Below the pieces are notes generated by a model, which saw nothing but the letters and a program-made list of their open reading frames with translations, made no database searches and was not told the DNA's origin. Source: Curvibacter sp. PAE-UM (GTDB lineage: Bacteria > Pseudomonadota > Gammaproteobacteria > Burkholderiales > Burkholderiaceae_C). From it: 64,000 nucleotides of DNA. The position numbers were made by a program, and so were the translations under genes. The stretch spans positions 244,203 to 308,202 of the forward strand of contig NZ_KQ483358.1 in the NCBI RefSeq assembly GCF_001432305.1. The letters are read 5' to 3'. This document shows positions 39,058 through 48,088 of this stretch, in pieces. Every line of letters begins with the position of its first letter. Position 1 is the first letter of the stretch.

Positions 39058-40221
39058 TCAGTGGAATGCATGGTTGCCGCCTCCGGCCTCGAAGCCCAGC
39101 GCCACGTACATCGCCAGCAACTTTTTCTCTTCTTCCTGCCAGCAGTAAAGCCGGCCGGAATCCCTTGTGTTTGCGCGCTTTGCCGCCAGCTCCGTCGCCG
39201 TCAGCCCGGCCACCAGATCGTGAAGCGCCTGCGCATCAGGCGCGACCTTCCAGCCGCAATCGTACTCATCCACGAAGCGCCCCATTTCGGGAAAGGCGCT
39301 GACCACCGCCGGCACGCCGCACGCCGCATACTCGAACAGCTTGTTGGGCAGGCACAGGTAATAGCTGAGGCACACGTTCTCGATCAGGGAAATGCCGACA
39401 TCAGCATCCACCGTGTAATCCTTGACCTGCTCCGGCGGCACGGCGGGCATGAAGTGGATGTTGGAATGCCGCGCTGCCGCTTCCCTGATATGCCCTTCCA
39501 GTTCCCCGTACCCCATGAAGACCAGGTGCCGGTCCGGCGGCAGTTTCGCAAAAGCGTCGATCAGCAGCCCGACCCCGCGCCCGGGCGCCAACAAGCCCTG
39601 ATAGAGAAAGAGCTGCACGTCGGGCGCCAGCCCCACGGCCCTGCGCAGCAGCCCGGTGCGCGCCGGCTCCGACTCGCTGCGGTAGGGCACATTGCGCACC
39701 ACCCAGACCTGCCTCAGCCGGTAGCGGGCGGCATACCAGTCGGCAATCGAACGGTTCACCACGCAAACCGTGTCTGCAAATCCGATCAGCGCGCGCTCCA
39801 CCCGGCGCGCCAGCCATTGACGGCCTCCGCGAAGACCGGCCGTCTCTGTTTCCAGTTCATGCGGGTCATAGATCAGCACACAACGCTTCCACATCTTGAC
39901 GAGTACCGAGAGCGGCAGCACCGGCAGGCTGTGGCAATTGAAGCAGGCCACCTTTTCCCCGCGCAGGGCCCACAAGACACCGAGATACCATCCAACGGCC
40001 TTGAACAGGCGCCCCATGGCGCCCTTCATCGAACCACCGATCAGCGGCGCCACGCGCAGCACCTCGATGCCGTCCCCCAGCACCTCATGCCTGGGAAGCC
40101 CCTCTTTCCAAACCGCCAGCACCCTGACCCGCGAGAACACGGCATGGCTCCTCAAGCTGCGAACAATCTTGAGGATCCTGGACTCGTTCGCAAAGGTGGA
40201 AGGATAGATATGGATGTTCAA
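39058..40221 (-). CDS. glycosyltransferase (GT-B, GT4-like)
   Basis: 387 residues. N-terminal MNIHIYPSTFANESRILKI and VLIYDPHELETETAG (the acceptor-domain HxxxE pattern), C-terminal FLYQGLLAPGRGVGLLIDAF and LPNKLFEYAACGVPAVVS. GT-B glycosyltransferase of the repeat unit; 18 bp from the neighbouring GT4 gene. Specificity unknown. Confidence 0.8.
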   Translation of the reverse strand: MNIHIYPSTFANESRILKIVRSLRSHAVFSRVRVLAVWKEGLPRHEVLGDGIEVLRVAPLIGGSMKGAMGRLFKAVGWYLGVLWALRGEKVACFNCHSLPVLPLSVLVKMWKRCVLIYDPHELETETAGLRGGRQWLARRVERALIGFADTVCVVNRSIADWYAARYRLRQVWVVRNVPYRSESEPARTGLLRRAVGLAPDVQLFLYQGLLAPGRGVGLLIDAFAKLPPDRHLVFMGYGELEGHIREAAARHSNIHFMPAVPPEQVKDYTVDADVGISLIENVCLSYYLCLPNKLFEYAACGVPAVVSAFPEMGRFVDEYDCGWKVAPDAQALHDLVAGLTATELAAKRANTRDSGRLYCWQEEEKKLLAMYVALGFEAGGGNHAFH

Positions 40222-40280
40222 GGCAACCCCGGTTTTCCCGCCTCATGTCTCGCGCACCCGCCAGGGCGACGCCGAGAAAA

Positions 40281-41552
40281 CTAGCCTCGGGACTTAAACC
40301 CGATCTTCGCCAGGCCCCGCACCGGCAATGCCAGCACCTGCTTGGCAAACCGATAGACCAGCACCGCCAAACGGCGCTTGCGCTGGTGATTCGGGAACTC
40401 GCTGAAATGGTGGGCAGGCTGCTCGACCAGGGCTTCAAACTCGGTCAACGACAAGCCGAGTTTCTTCGCAATGAAGATCTTGTCCTCCGCCAGAAGCTTC
40501 GGGTCATACAGCGGCGCCTTCAAGGCCTCCAGCGCCTCGGCACGCGTCATCTGGCCGGACACCACGAGGCTGGACAAATGCGCCTTGCGCTTGTCGTAGC
40601 CGAACTTGTAGGGCAGGTAATAGGCCTGGAAGAAGCGGGTCCAGCGCGATTCATAGTGCTTGCCGCCGTAATAGCGCCAGCCGTAGTCCTTCTCCAGGAT
40701 CCGGATCGCCTCTTCTTTGTTGTAGGGCAGGCAGTTCAACGGCCGCAAGACCTCCATCTTCAGGATGAAGGGGTATTTCACGTACAGATCAAAAAAGCTG
40801 ACCACCGGAAAATCACCCCGGGACCGGGAGCCGAAGCGGGCGTGAATGGCCTTCACATGCGTGGCGTCCATGGCGTCGTAACCCCAGGTCGCCGGCAATA
40901 TGCTCTCGGTCGCGAAATTGCCCCCGTTGATCACGTACTTGATGCCGGCCTTCTCGGCGTATCCATACAGGGCCGCAAAAAAGGCATGATCCTGAGGCAC
41001 GTCCTGATTGGCAAGATTCGAACGCAGGAAGGCCAGCTGCATGTCGCGCATCTCCTCCCAGTCGACCACGTGCGTGACCAGATCAAAGCCTAGGCGGCGA
41101 CAGATCTGCTCGATGTTCATCACGGCCAGTTCCGAATTCCAGCCGGCGTCGACGTGCACCACCAGGGGCCGCAAGCCCCACTCCGCAACCTTGACCGCCA
41201 CAAAGGAGCTGTCGATGCCGCCGGACAGGCCGATGATGCAGTCGTAGCGCTTGCCCTTGCCGTAGGCCTTGACGGCCGCGATCATCTCCGCCAGCTTGAC
41301 CGGATCCCCCTCCAGGGAGGGCCAGGTCGGCTTGACGCTGTTGTCGAAGTAATGGCAATGGCTGCACACACCCTGCTCATCGAACTCGATCTCGGGATCG
41401 GTCGTGTCCATGACACAACGCGTACAGGCCTGGTACGGGCGCCCCTTGGGCACAAACGCAGCCTGCTGGATCGGACTTCCGTCCACAGGGGCGCGGATCG
41501 CGTCTACAGGATGGCTGTAGTCTGGTTTTTGCATAGGCTCGGTGTCGATCAT
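40281..41552 (-). CDS. wbpG: N-acetyl-sugar amidotransferase WbpG/WbuX family
   Basis: 423 residues. Two CxxC pairs (C43/C46, C63/C66) and PP-loop SGGIDS (110-115), family of WbpG/LfnA/PseA enzymes that turn an N-acetyl into an acetamidino group using ATP and ammonia. It lacks a glutaminase domain; ammonia should come from the HisH/HisF-like pair encoded just upstream. Substrate may be the 2,3-diacetamido-uronate made by WlbA-C. Start could also be Met7 (41534); no clear ribosome-binding site for either. Confidence 0.87.
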   Translation of the reverse strand: MIDTEPMQKPDYSHPVDAIRAPVDGSPIQQAAFVPKGRPYQACTRCVMDTTDPEIEFDEQGVCSHCHYFDNSVKPTWPSLEGDPVKLAEMIAAVKAYGKGKRYDCIIGLSGGIDSSFVAVKVAEWGLRPLVVHVDAGWNSELAVMNIEQICRRLGFDLVTHVVDWEEMRDMQLAFLRSNLANQDVPQDHAFFAALYGYAEKAGIKYVINGGNFATESILPATWGYDAMDATHVKAIHARFGSRSRGDFPVVSFFDLYVKYPFILKMEVLRPLNCLPYNKEEAIRILEKDYGWRYYGGKHYESRWTRFFQAYYLPYKFGYDKRKAHLSSLVVSGQMTRAEALEALKAPLYDPKLLAEDKIFIAKKLGLSLTEFEALVEQPAHHFSEFPNHQRKRRLAVLVYRFAKQVLALPVRGLAKIGFKSRG

Positions 41553-41658
41553 GGGGGTTCAGTGCGGGTGTGGATCTACCCATCCACGGCCCGATTATCC
41601 GCGAAGCGCAGCGCCGCCTTCGGGCCGCGACAGGCCTACCGAACAGGCCCGGCCGGGC

Positions 41659-42420
41659 TTACGGCAGGCGCCTGGCCAGCTCTGCGCGCGCCGGGTAATT
41701 GATGAGGACGGCCCGATGCGGACCGACAAAGACAAAAAGGCTGCCCGCCGCCACCGCAGATGCCCCCCCCTCCTGCACGGCGGCGACGAAGTCGTCGATG
41801 CCCGAGGCGCCACCACACGCGACCACGGGGACACTGACCGCCGCCGACACCTCACGGATCAGCTTGAGGTCGTAGCCCGACTGGGTCCCGTCCCGGTCCA
41901 CGGCATTGACGATGATCTCCCCCACGCCAAGCCGCTCCAATTCCACGACATGCTCTTTCAGGCCGACCTGCTGCCTGGTCTTGCCGGCATGGGAGCAGAG
42001 TTCATAACGCCCCAGGAGAGTGCGCCGGACATCGACGCACCCGACGATGCTCTGGGAACCGTAGATCGCGACAGCGTCACGAATCAATTGCGGTGAGGCG
42101 TAAGCTGCCGCATCGATGACGACCTTCTCGAAACCCAGGGCGAAGATCCGCTGAACCTGTTCCAGTGTCGTGATCCCGCCCCCGTAGGCCATGGGCATGA
42201 AGGCCTCACCTGCGATATCCGCCAGCAGATCGAAATCCGGCCCCCGGCCTTCAGGCGTGGCCGTGATGTCGAGGAACACCAGCTCATCAACTTCCTTCTC
42301 GTTGAAGATCCGGACCGAGTTGATGGGATCCCCGATGTACTTGGGGTCCTTGAACTTCACAGTCTTGACCAGGCCCTTCCCGCGCAGCAGCAGGACCGGA
42401 ATGACGCGTGTCTTGTTCAT
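41659..42420 (-). CDS. hisF: HisF-like ammonia channel protein (AglZ/HisF2 type)
   Basis: 253-residue TIM barrel from ATG 42418-42420 (MNKTRVIPVLLLRGKGLV). In histidine-pathway HisF the first strand reads IPCLDV with a catalytic Asp; here it is IPVLLL, so the cyclase base is gone. GCVDVRR keeps the second Asp. This is the pattern of the HisF paralogues that work with WbpG in acetamidino-sugar formation. ATGA overlap with the HisH-like gene indicates equimolar synthesis. Confidence 0.88.
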   Translation of the reverse strand: MNKTRVIPVLLLRGKGLVKTVKFKDPKYIGDPINSVRIFNEKEVDELVFLDITATPEGRGPDFDLLADIAGEAFMPMAYGGGITTLEQVQRIFALGFEKVVIDAAAYASPQLIRDAVAIYGSQSIVGCVDVRRTLLGRYELCSHAGKTRQQVGLKEHVVELERLGVGEIIVNAVDRDGTQSGYDLKLIREVSAAVSVPVVACGGASGIDDFVAAVQEGGASAVAAGSLFVFVGPHRAVLINYPARAELARRLP

Positions 42421-43031
42421 GTTGACGGCATCCCGACAAACGCTTTCATCAAGGCCAGGCCGTGCCGCAAGGACTTCTCCGGATGAAACTGGGTCCCGAA
42501 GATATTCCCACGCTGAACCGCGCACGTGAACTCAACGCCATGGGTGGCTGTCGCAAGCACGTCCCCGGCATCTGCACAGTGCATCTTGTACGAATGGACG
42601 AAATAAAACCGGGCATCCTCATCCATCTGATCCAGCAGAGGAGAGGACTTCTTGCGGACGATCTGGTTCCAACCCATGTGAGGCACACGTATGCCCGGCA
42701 TGGCCTGGAATTTATGACATTCCATGTCGATCCAGCCAAGTCCGGCCGTATCCCCCTCCTCACTGCCCTTGCCGAGAATTTGCGCGCCCAGGCAGATGCC
42801 GAGTACCGGGCGCTTCAACTCCAGCGCGAACTGATCCAGCGTCTCGCGCAGCCCCGAGGCATTCAGCATCTTCATCCCATGGTCGAAATGCCCAACTCCA
42901 GGCAACAGGAGCTTGTCTGCCGCCAGAATTTCACTGGCATGACGAGTCACTTGCGTCTCGGCACCCGCTTTTCTCAGCATGCTGCACACAGACGAAATGT
43001 TGCCAACGCCATAGTCGAGAATGGCTATCAT
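42417..43031 (-). CDS. hisH: HisH-like glutaminase for sugar amidation
   Basis: 204 residues, class-I glutamine amidotransferase. Catalytic Cys80 in LGICLGAQ, His/Glu in GTQFHPEKS; IAILDYGVGNISS is the HisH start. With the HisF-like protein it releases and channels ammonia to the WbpG-type enzyme. No other his genes are nearby, so a role in histidine synthesis is unlikely. First minus-strand gene after the divergent spacer 43032-43257. Confidence 0.88.
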   Translation of the reverse strand: MIAILDYGVGNISSVCSMLRKAGAETQVTRHASEILAADKLLLPGVGHFDHGMKMLNASGLRETLDQFALELKRPVLGICLGAQILGKGSEEGDTAGLGWIDMECHKFQAMPGIRVPHMGWNQIVRKKSSPLLDQMDEDARFYFVHSYKMHCADAGDVLATATHGVEFTCAVQRGNIFGTQFHPEKSLRHGLALMKAFVGMPST

Positions 43032-43257
43032 GCTATGAATTTCATCAAATGATTGTGATCAAATGCACCGCCATGATCGACATGCCATCTACGCATCGAT
43101 TGGCTGGCAACACTGAAGGCGTTACGATGGAATCCAATTTCCGATGTGACTCCAGCCCCCGCGGGACTTGTTTTGAGACTGCGCGCTTTCCACCGTAATT
43201 TTATCGCCCCGACGGATCGAGCCTTACGCATCATCAGCTCCCATTTCAGAAAATCCA
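43032..43257. promoter_or_regulatory. divergent intergenic spacer
   Basis: 226 bp between the HisH-like gene (minus) and the epimerase-like gene (plus), visibly more A/T than the flanks. It should contain start signals for both. I see no clear -35/-10 pair. A 79-codon minus frame here (43028-43267) shows no domain and is not called. Confidence 0.35.
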
Positions 43258-44085
43258 ATGACTCCACAAATCGAACAAAAAAAATTGCGGTGCCTGCTTA
43301 CGGGAGCACGTGGCAATCTTGGCCATGCGATTCAGAGAGCAAACGCCTTCGACATTCTCGCCGTTGATCGCAACAACTGGCCAAAACTGCGACAAGAAAA
43401 CCACCCCGACACCGACTTGATTATCCATGCAGCCGGTGACCTGACAACGCCACTCTCGCAACATCCAACCACATTCATCGACTCCAATACAAGAGCCCTC
43501 GCCGAAGTACTGGAATGGGCCGGGAAGTGGAGCATACCCAGGCTGTTCTTCATCAGCAGTTGCGCCGTTTATGGGGATACGACTTCAACCCATGAGTCAT
43601 CGGCAACGCAGCCACTTTCCCCCAACGGAATTGCAAAACTTCTCTCCGAGAGGCTGACCGAAGCATACTGCCAGGCCAACAAGATCGACTACACGATACT
43701 GCGTGTATTCAACATCTTCGGCGGGAACGACAGGTTCTCAGTACTGCATCATCTTCGTCAGGCACTGGCAACGTCGAAGCCATTCACACTGAACAACCAA
43801 GGGCGCGCGCACAGGGACTTTGTTCATGTTGATGATGTCGCCGAAATCATCGTGAAGCTCTCCGGCATCCCAAAATTGCCGGCCATCATCAACATCGGAA
43901 CGGGCACGACCACCAGAATCGCCGACTTGGTAACCAGTTTCTCACGCCATCATCCAAGCCTGCAAATATCGCATCGCCAGTCGGCCGAAGCAGAATACTC
44001 ACGTGCAGACATTGAAAGATTGAACTCGTACATCTCGCACAATTTTCGATCCATACTGGACTACGTTCAGGCAGCACAGCCCTAG
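43258..44085 (+). CDS. NAD-dependent epimerase/dehydratase-like protein lacking catalytic Tyr
   Basis: 275 residues, extended SDR fold: GARGNLG (16-22) binds NAD(P), FFISSCAVYGD follows strand 5, and IINIGTGTTTRIADLV is typical near the C-terminus. In the usual YxxxK motif the Tyr is Asn: SPNGIAK (N123, K127). The gene is the only plus-strand member of the glycan locus and is A/T-richer than its surroundings. It could be a 4-ketoreductase-like enzyme with altered chemistry or a non-catalytic binder. Confidence 0.75.
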   Translation: MTPQIEQKKLRCLLTGARGNLGHAIQRANAFDILAVDRNNWPKLRQENHPDTDLIIHAAGDLTTPLSQHPTTFIDSNTRALAEVLEWAGKWSIPRLFFISSCAVYGDTTSTHESSATQPLSPNGIAKLLSERLTEAYCQANKIDYTILRVFNIFGGNDRFSVLHHLRQALATSKPFTLNNQGRAHRDFVHVDDVAEIIVKLSGIPKLPAIINIGTGTTTRIADLVTSFSRHHPSLQISHRQSAEAEYSRADIERLNSYISHNFRSILDYVQAAQP

Positions 44086-45428
44086 ACGCCCCTTGATGAC
44101 CTCGAATCCGAAGGCTTTGAGGCAAGCTGCGCCGCCAACTCGATGAGGCGATTCGCATAGTCCATGTAGTTTTTGCCTGCGTTGTACTTCGCATCCCACA
44201 TGGCGCGACTCCCCTCCCGGAGGGTAAGTCGATTCTTGGGGCTCAGGCAAACGCTCTCGATGGCCTCTGCAATCTCGATCGGCTCCGGATGCTGGCTCAA
44301 AAGTGCCCCGTTCGCTCCCGAGACTATTTCCTTGTTCCCCCCTACTGCGGTGGCCACCACGGGTATGGAGCAACTGATCGCCTCCATGATGGAAACGGGC
44401 GTTCCCTCTGAGCTGCTGACGTTGACGAATACGTCAACAGGGTTCTCTCTGTACCACTTGTAAATCGTGCTTGTATCTACATGTCCCATCAGCCGCCATT
44501 GCACATTCGGCGGCAGAATTTTTTCTGCCAACTCTTTTATCTCGGCATATATGGGCCCATCTCCGAAGTGGGTCCATTCGATCGATGTTCCTGGCATTCG
44601 CCCTGAGAGTTCCGCCACCCCCCGAACCAGCAGGTCAATACGCTTCACTTCAACCAGAAAAGCGCACGAAACAACCCTGACCTTCCCGTCGTCGGAGGCT
44701 GTTGCAGCAAACCCGGGATCATCGGTGCCCAACAATGCCGGCCAAATCTTCTTGGCATGTTGAGGGTATTTGCGTCTCAGATACTCGGCGCCTCCCATCG
44801 AGTCCGGTGAAACCCAATCGAGCAGGTCGATCATCTGCTCCTGGAAAGGAATATATTGAGGGGTGTGCCGCTCCGCATACAGATCACCCCCATGCGCCCG
44901 CGCCACCACACCAAATGGCGCATGAAGACGCGATCGCAACATGCCGAGGCCCAACGCAGAGACATCCAGCCAGAAGCCATAAAACAGCAGTCCGCCGCCA
45001 TGGCGCTCAACCGAGATGCCTGTGCGCTCGACCCATTGACCGATCACCTTGGCGCGGCCGAGAAAAACGGCGGTCCGCAAAAGCGTCTTTGGTCGCAACA
45101 GCAACCATGCATTTTTTTGTATCTCCCGATACAACGCCAGAGAGGCCAGCCCTCGCAACAGCAGGGAGCTTCGCGCCGGCCTTGAAAGACTTTTCGCCAG
45201 TGAAACATCAACATGCGCCCCAGCCGGCACTTGACTGCACTGGCCGCTCACGTCTTGCGGGACGATCACGACCCTGGAGAACTTCTTGACGAACCGTTCG
45301 ATTTCCGGCTCGAGAAATGTTCTTTCAGCCGCCACCGAATAGGGGTAGCTTGCCGTCAGCACGAATATTGTTGGTTTCTCCTGCTCCACTTGTCGAACTT
45401 GCTCCTGTTGTCTGTATTCCGCATCCAT
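44082..45428 (-). CDS. glycosyltransferase family 4
   Basis: 448 residues from ATG 45426-45428. N-terminal domain opens IFVLTASYPYSVAAERTFLEPE, donor domain has VSCAFLVEVKRIDLLV, HFGDGPIYAEIK and VNVSSSEGTPVSIMEAISC with the EX7E-type motif. Its stop shares the tetranucleotide CTAG (44082-44085) with the stop of the convergent epimerase-like gene. An upstream ATG at 45449 and a frame to 45548 exist; the start is uncertain. Confidence 0.78.
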   Translation of the reverse strand: MDAEYRQQEQVRQVEQEKPTIFVLTASYPYSVAAERTFLEPEIERFVKKFSRVVIVPQDVSGQCSQVPAGAHVDVSLAKSLSRPARSSLLLRGLASLALYREIQKNAWLLLRPKTLLRTAVFLGRAKVIGQWVERTGISVERHGGGLLFYGFWLDVSALGLGMLRSRLHAPFGVVARAHGGDLYAERHTPQYIPFQEQMIDLLDWVSPDSMGGAEYLRRKYPQHAKKIWPALLGTDDPGFAATASDDGKVRVVSCAFLVEVKRIDLLVRGVAELSGRMPGTSIEWTHFGDGPIYAEIKELAEKILPPNVQWRLMGHVDTSTIYKWYRENPVDVFVNVSSSEGTPVSIMEAISCSIPVVATAVGGNKEIVSGANGALLSQHPEPIEIAEAIESVCLSPKNRLTLREGSRAMWDAKYNAGKNYMDYANRLIELAAQLASKPSDSRSSRGV

Positions 45429-45528
45429 TTTATGGTGCGCCCCTGCCATGATCAGGCAACCAGGACGCACCCACAACTTCACCCGAGGCTGCGCACACCC
45501 GGGATCATCTCCGTGACGGAAAAATTGC

Positions 45529-46932
45529 TTAGCGCTGCCCCCTTGCATACTTCCTGATCACATACAGGAAGTAAACCGCCAACCCGACGAACATCACCCC
45601 AAACAGCATCAAGGCCCCCGGCGCAAACACATAAGCAGCAGCCAGCGGGGCAAAGCAAAGAAGCCATGCCAGCACTAGCGGCCTGATTCGCGCAAGATAA
45701 TCAGCGAGGTGGATATCCACCAGACGGGAAAACCTGAGCAGCGCAGCCCCATACAAGAAGAGATTGCCAAACGAGATGGCAAAAACGACCATGGTCGCGG
45801 AAAAGCCATCGAACACAAGCATCAGAACATATGGAAGTGACCTCACCACAAGTTCGGCAACTGAGAAAATGATCGCAATTGAAAGGGAATTCTTGATAAC
45901 GACTATATTGCTGATGGGTGAGACCACCAGCGAGGCTGCCAGCCCCAATGACAATATCGCCGCGTACGTTCCTACCAACTCCCACTTCGCACCCAGCGCA
46001 TGGACCAGGAGCGCTTCGGAAGCAAAAGCGAAGCACGAACACAATGGGAGCGCTATTGCCGTCAAGTAATACAGCGCGTCCATGACGATTTTTCTTTGCT
46101 GCTCCGGCGTTGGCGAAGCGGCAAATTCACCGGTAAAAACATGGCCCGCAGCACTTGCCGCCAGGCCCACCGGCGCTGAAACCAGCTTGTTTGCCAAGCC
46201 TAGCTGGCCGGCTTGGCCCGCCCCAAAAAAATACGGGAAGCAGATGCTCTGGATATTTTGACTCGCCACGTTTAACACGGCAGCTGGCGCCAAAAGCAGC
46301 GGGAATCTTTTGTAGCGCACCAGCACCTTGACGACAGCCGACTTGCTGAACCCCCGGATCCGCCAGCCATCCCGGGGGGAGTTCAAGGCAAGCAATCCCA
46401 GTATGCGGGCGATGAAGTCGCACACCAGCAAACCGACGACTCCGAGCGCAAAGTAGCCCAGCAATATCTGCACGACAACTGTTGAGAGTGCGAGCGTCAC
46501 GTGGCTTATCGCGAGCCGGCCGTATCTCTTCTGCCTGACGGTTCTCGAGACTGATAGCGCATACAAGCCGTGAACAAACAAGCCCAACGGCACGTACCAC
46601 ATGACATACCCGACGTCCCAGGCGATGTTGCTGGCACGAAGGAACCACTCACCAAACAATAAGAGCAGCAGCGAATAGAAGACCACCGCCGCAAGCAGGA
46701 CCCAGAATGCCACGTAGCCAAGAATCTGGATGTGGCTCTTTCTTCCCGCCAGGATGGCCGCCTCCAGCTGAAGCGTAAAAATCGTCATCGAAATCGAGAT
46801 GACGCTCACCAGCAGGAAAAATACGCCGAAATCCTCCGGGGCATAAAGCCTTGCGACAAGCGGGTACGCAAGCAACTGCACGGCCTGCGCCATTGCCCCG
46901 CCGGACATGATGGAAAGAATGGGGATCTTCAT
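45529..46932 (-). CDS. wzx: Wzx-type oligosaccharide flippase
   Basis: 467 residues with about 12 hydrophobic helices from Met 46930-46932 (MKIPILSIMSGGAMAQAVQ). Shows the polysaccharide-synthase pattern YPLVARLYAPEDFGVF near the start, typical of Wzx/MOP flippases that move undecaprenyl-diphosphate oligosaccharides to the periplasm. The only flippase of this size in the locus. Confidence 0.85.
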   Translation of the reverse strand: MKIPILSIMSGGAMAQAVQLLAYPLVARLYAPEDFGVFFLLVSVISISMTIFTLQLEAAILAGRKSHIQILGYVAFWVLLAAVVFYSLLLLLFGEWFLRASNIAWDVGYVMWYVPLGLFVHGLYALSVSRTVRQKRYGRLAISHVTLALSTVVVQILLGYFALGVVGLLVCDFIARILGLLALNSPRDGWRIRGFSKSAVVKVLVRYKRFPLLLAPAAVLNVASQNIQSICFPYFFGAGQAGQLGLANKLVSAPVGLAASAAGHVFTGEFAASPTPEQQRKIVMDALYYLTAIALPLCSCFAFASEALLVHALGAKWELVGTYAAILSLGLAASLVVSPISNIVVIKNSLSIAIIFSVAELVVRSLPYVLMLVFDGFSATMVVFAISFGNLFLYGAALLRFSRLVDIHLADYLARIRPLVLAWLLCFAPLAAAYVFAPGALMLFGVMFVGLAVYFLYVIRKYARGQR

Positions 46933-46985
46933 TGCATGAGAACGCAAGTTCCGAAGCAGATACCCAACTCAGAGACAGGACGCTG

Positions 46986-48071
46986 TCACTGCAGGCTGCC
47001 CACCAACCCCGAAATAATCTGTTCCTGCGTCTTCGAATCCAGGAATGGGTGCATTGGCAAACTCATGACTCTCGTGGCCACGGCATCTCCTACCGGCAAC
47101 TTGGCTTCCAGATCCCTCACTGCCGGCTGACGATTCAGAGGTATCGGGTAGTGAACCGCAGTGGGGATCCCCATCAACTTCAGTCGTTCCTGAGTGGCGT
47201 CGCGTTCGTCAATCTCCACCGTGTACTGCGCCCAGGCGCTGATATTGTGCGGCTCGACATAAGGGCCCTTGATGCCCGTTTGAACCAGCAGCCCAGCGTA
47301 TCGCCCGGAAGCCGCTTGCCTGAGCCCCAGCTCCTCGTCCAGGACCGCAAGCTTGGGCAGCAGGATCGCCGCCTGTATCGTGTCCAGCCGACTGTTCACC
47401 CCCACCCGAATATGGTGATAACGCCGGTCCTGGCCGTGACGGGCGATCTGACGCAGCACCTTGGCCAGTTCGTCATCGCTGGTGAAGATCGCACCGCCGT
47501 CACCGTAACAGCCCAGCGGCTTGCTCGGGAAAAAGCTGGCACATCCGATGGTCGTCAGGTTGCAGCTTTTCCGCCCCTTGTAGCTGGCGCCAAAACTTTG
47601 CGCCGCATCCTCGATGACGGGGATACCATGCCGTGCCGCGATGGCATTGATGGCGTCGAAATCGGCGCACTGGCCGTACAGGCTGACCGGAATGATGGCC
47701 TTGGTGCGCGGCGTGATGGCTGCCTCCAGCAGGGCCGGGTCGAGGTTGTAGGTACGCGGATCGATGTCCACGTAGACCGGCTTGGCCCGCAACAGGGCCA
47801 CGGTTTCGGCGGTGGCGATGTAGGTGAAGCCGGGGGTGATGACTTCATCGCCCGGGCCGATCCCCAGCGCCATCAGCGCGATCTGCAGCGCATCCGTGCC
47901 ATTGGCCACACTGATGCAGTACTTGGCACCGGTGTAAGCGGCGAGCTTTTCCTCCAGCTCGGCCACCTCAGGCCCGAGGATGTACTGCCCGTGATCCAGC
48001 ACACGCTGGATGCCGGCGTCGATCTGCGTCTTCAGTTGCCGGTATTGGCTCTTGAGGTCGATGAATTCCAT
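46986..48071 (-). CDS. wlbC: UDP-3-keto-GlcNAcA 3-aminotransferase WlbC/WbpE
   Basis: 361 residues, DegT-type PLP enzyme from ATG 48069-48071 (MEFIDLKSQYRQLKTQID). PLP Lys in ASFFPSKPLGCYGDGGA; VANGTDALQIAL and EDAAQSFGASYKGRKSC match WbpE/WlbC. It aminates C3 of UDP-2-acetamido-3-keto-glucuronate made by WlbA. Partner acetyltransferase wlbB is 17 bp upstream in the reading direction. Confidence 0.9.
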   Translation of the reverse strand: MEFIDLKSQYRQLKTQIDAGIQRVLDHGQYILGPEVAELEEKLAAYTGAKYCISVANGTDALQIALMALGIGPGDEVITPGFTYIATAETVALLRAKPVYVDIDPRTYNLDPALLEAAITPRTKAIIPVSLYGQCADFDAINAIAARHGIPVIEDAAQSFGASYKGRKSCNLTTIGCASFFPSKPLGCYGDGGAIFTSDDELAKVLRQIARHGQDRRYHHIRVGVNSRLDTIQAAILLPKLAVLDEELGLRQAASGRYAGLLVQTGIKGPYVEPHNISAWAQYTVEIDERDATQERLKLMGIPTAVHYPIPLNRQPAVRDLEAKLPVGDAVATRVMSLPMHPFLDSKTQEQIISGLVGSLQ

Positions 48072-48088
48072 GGGATCCTTTTCTGTCT

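Noticed and set aside
41659..43031. HisH and HisF as histidine-biosynthesis genes
   Set aside because: No other his genes nearby, the HisF catalytic Asp is replaced, and a WbpG-type gene follows directly.
43028..43267. 79-codon minus-strand frame in the divergent spacer
   Set aside because: Overlaps the HisH-like start and the epimerase start, with no domain or good start signal.
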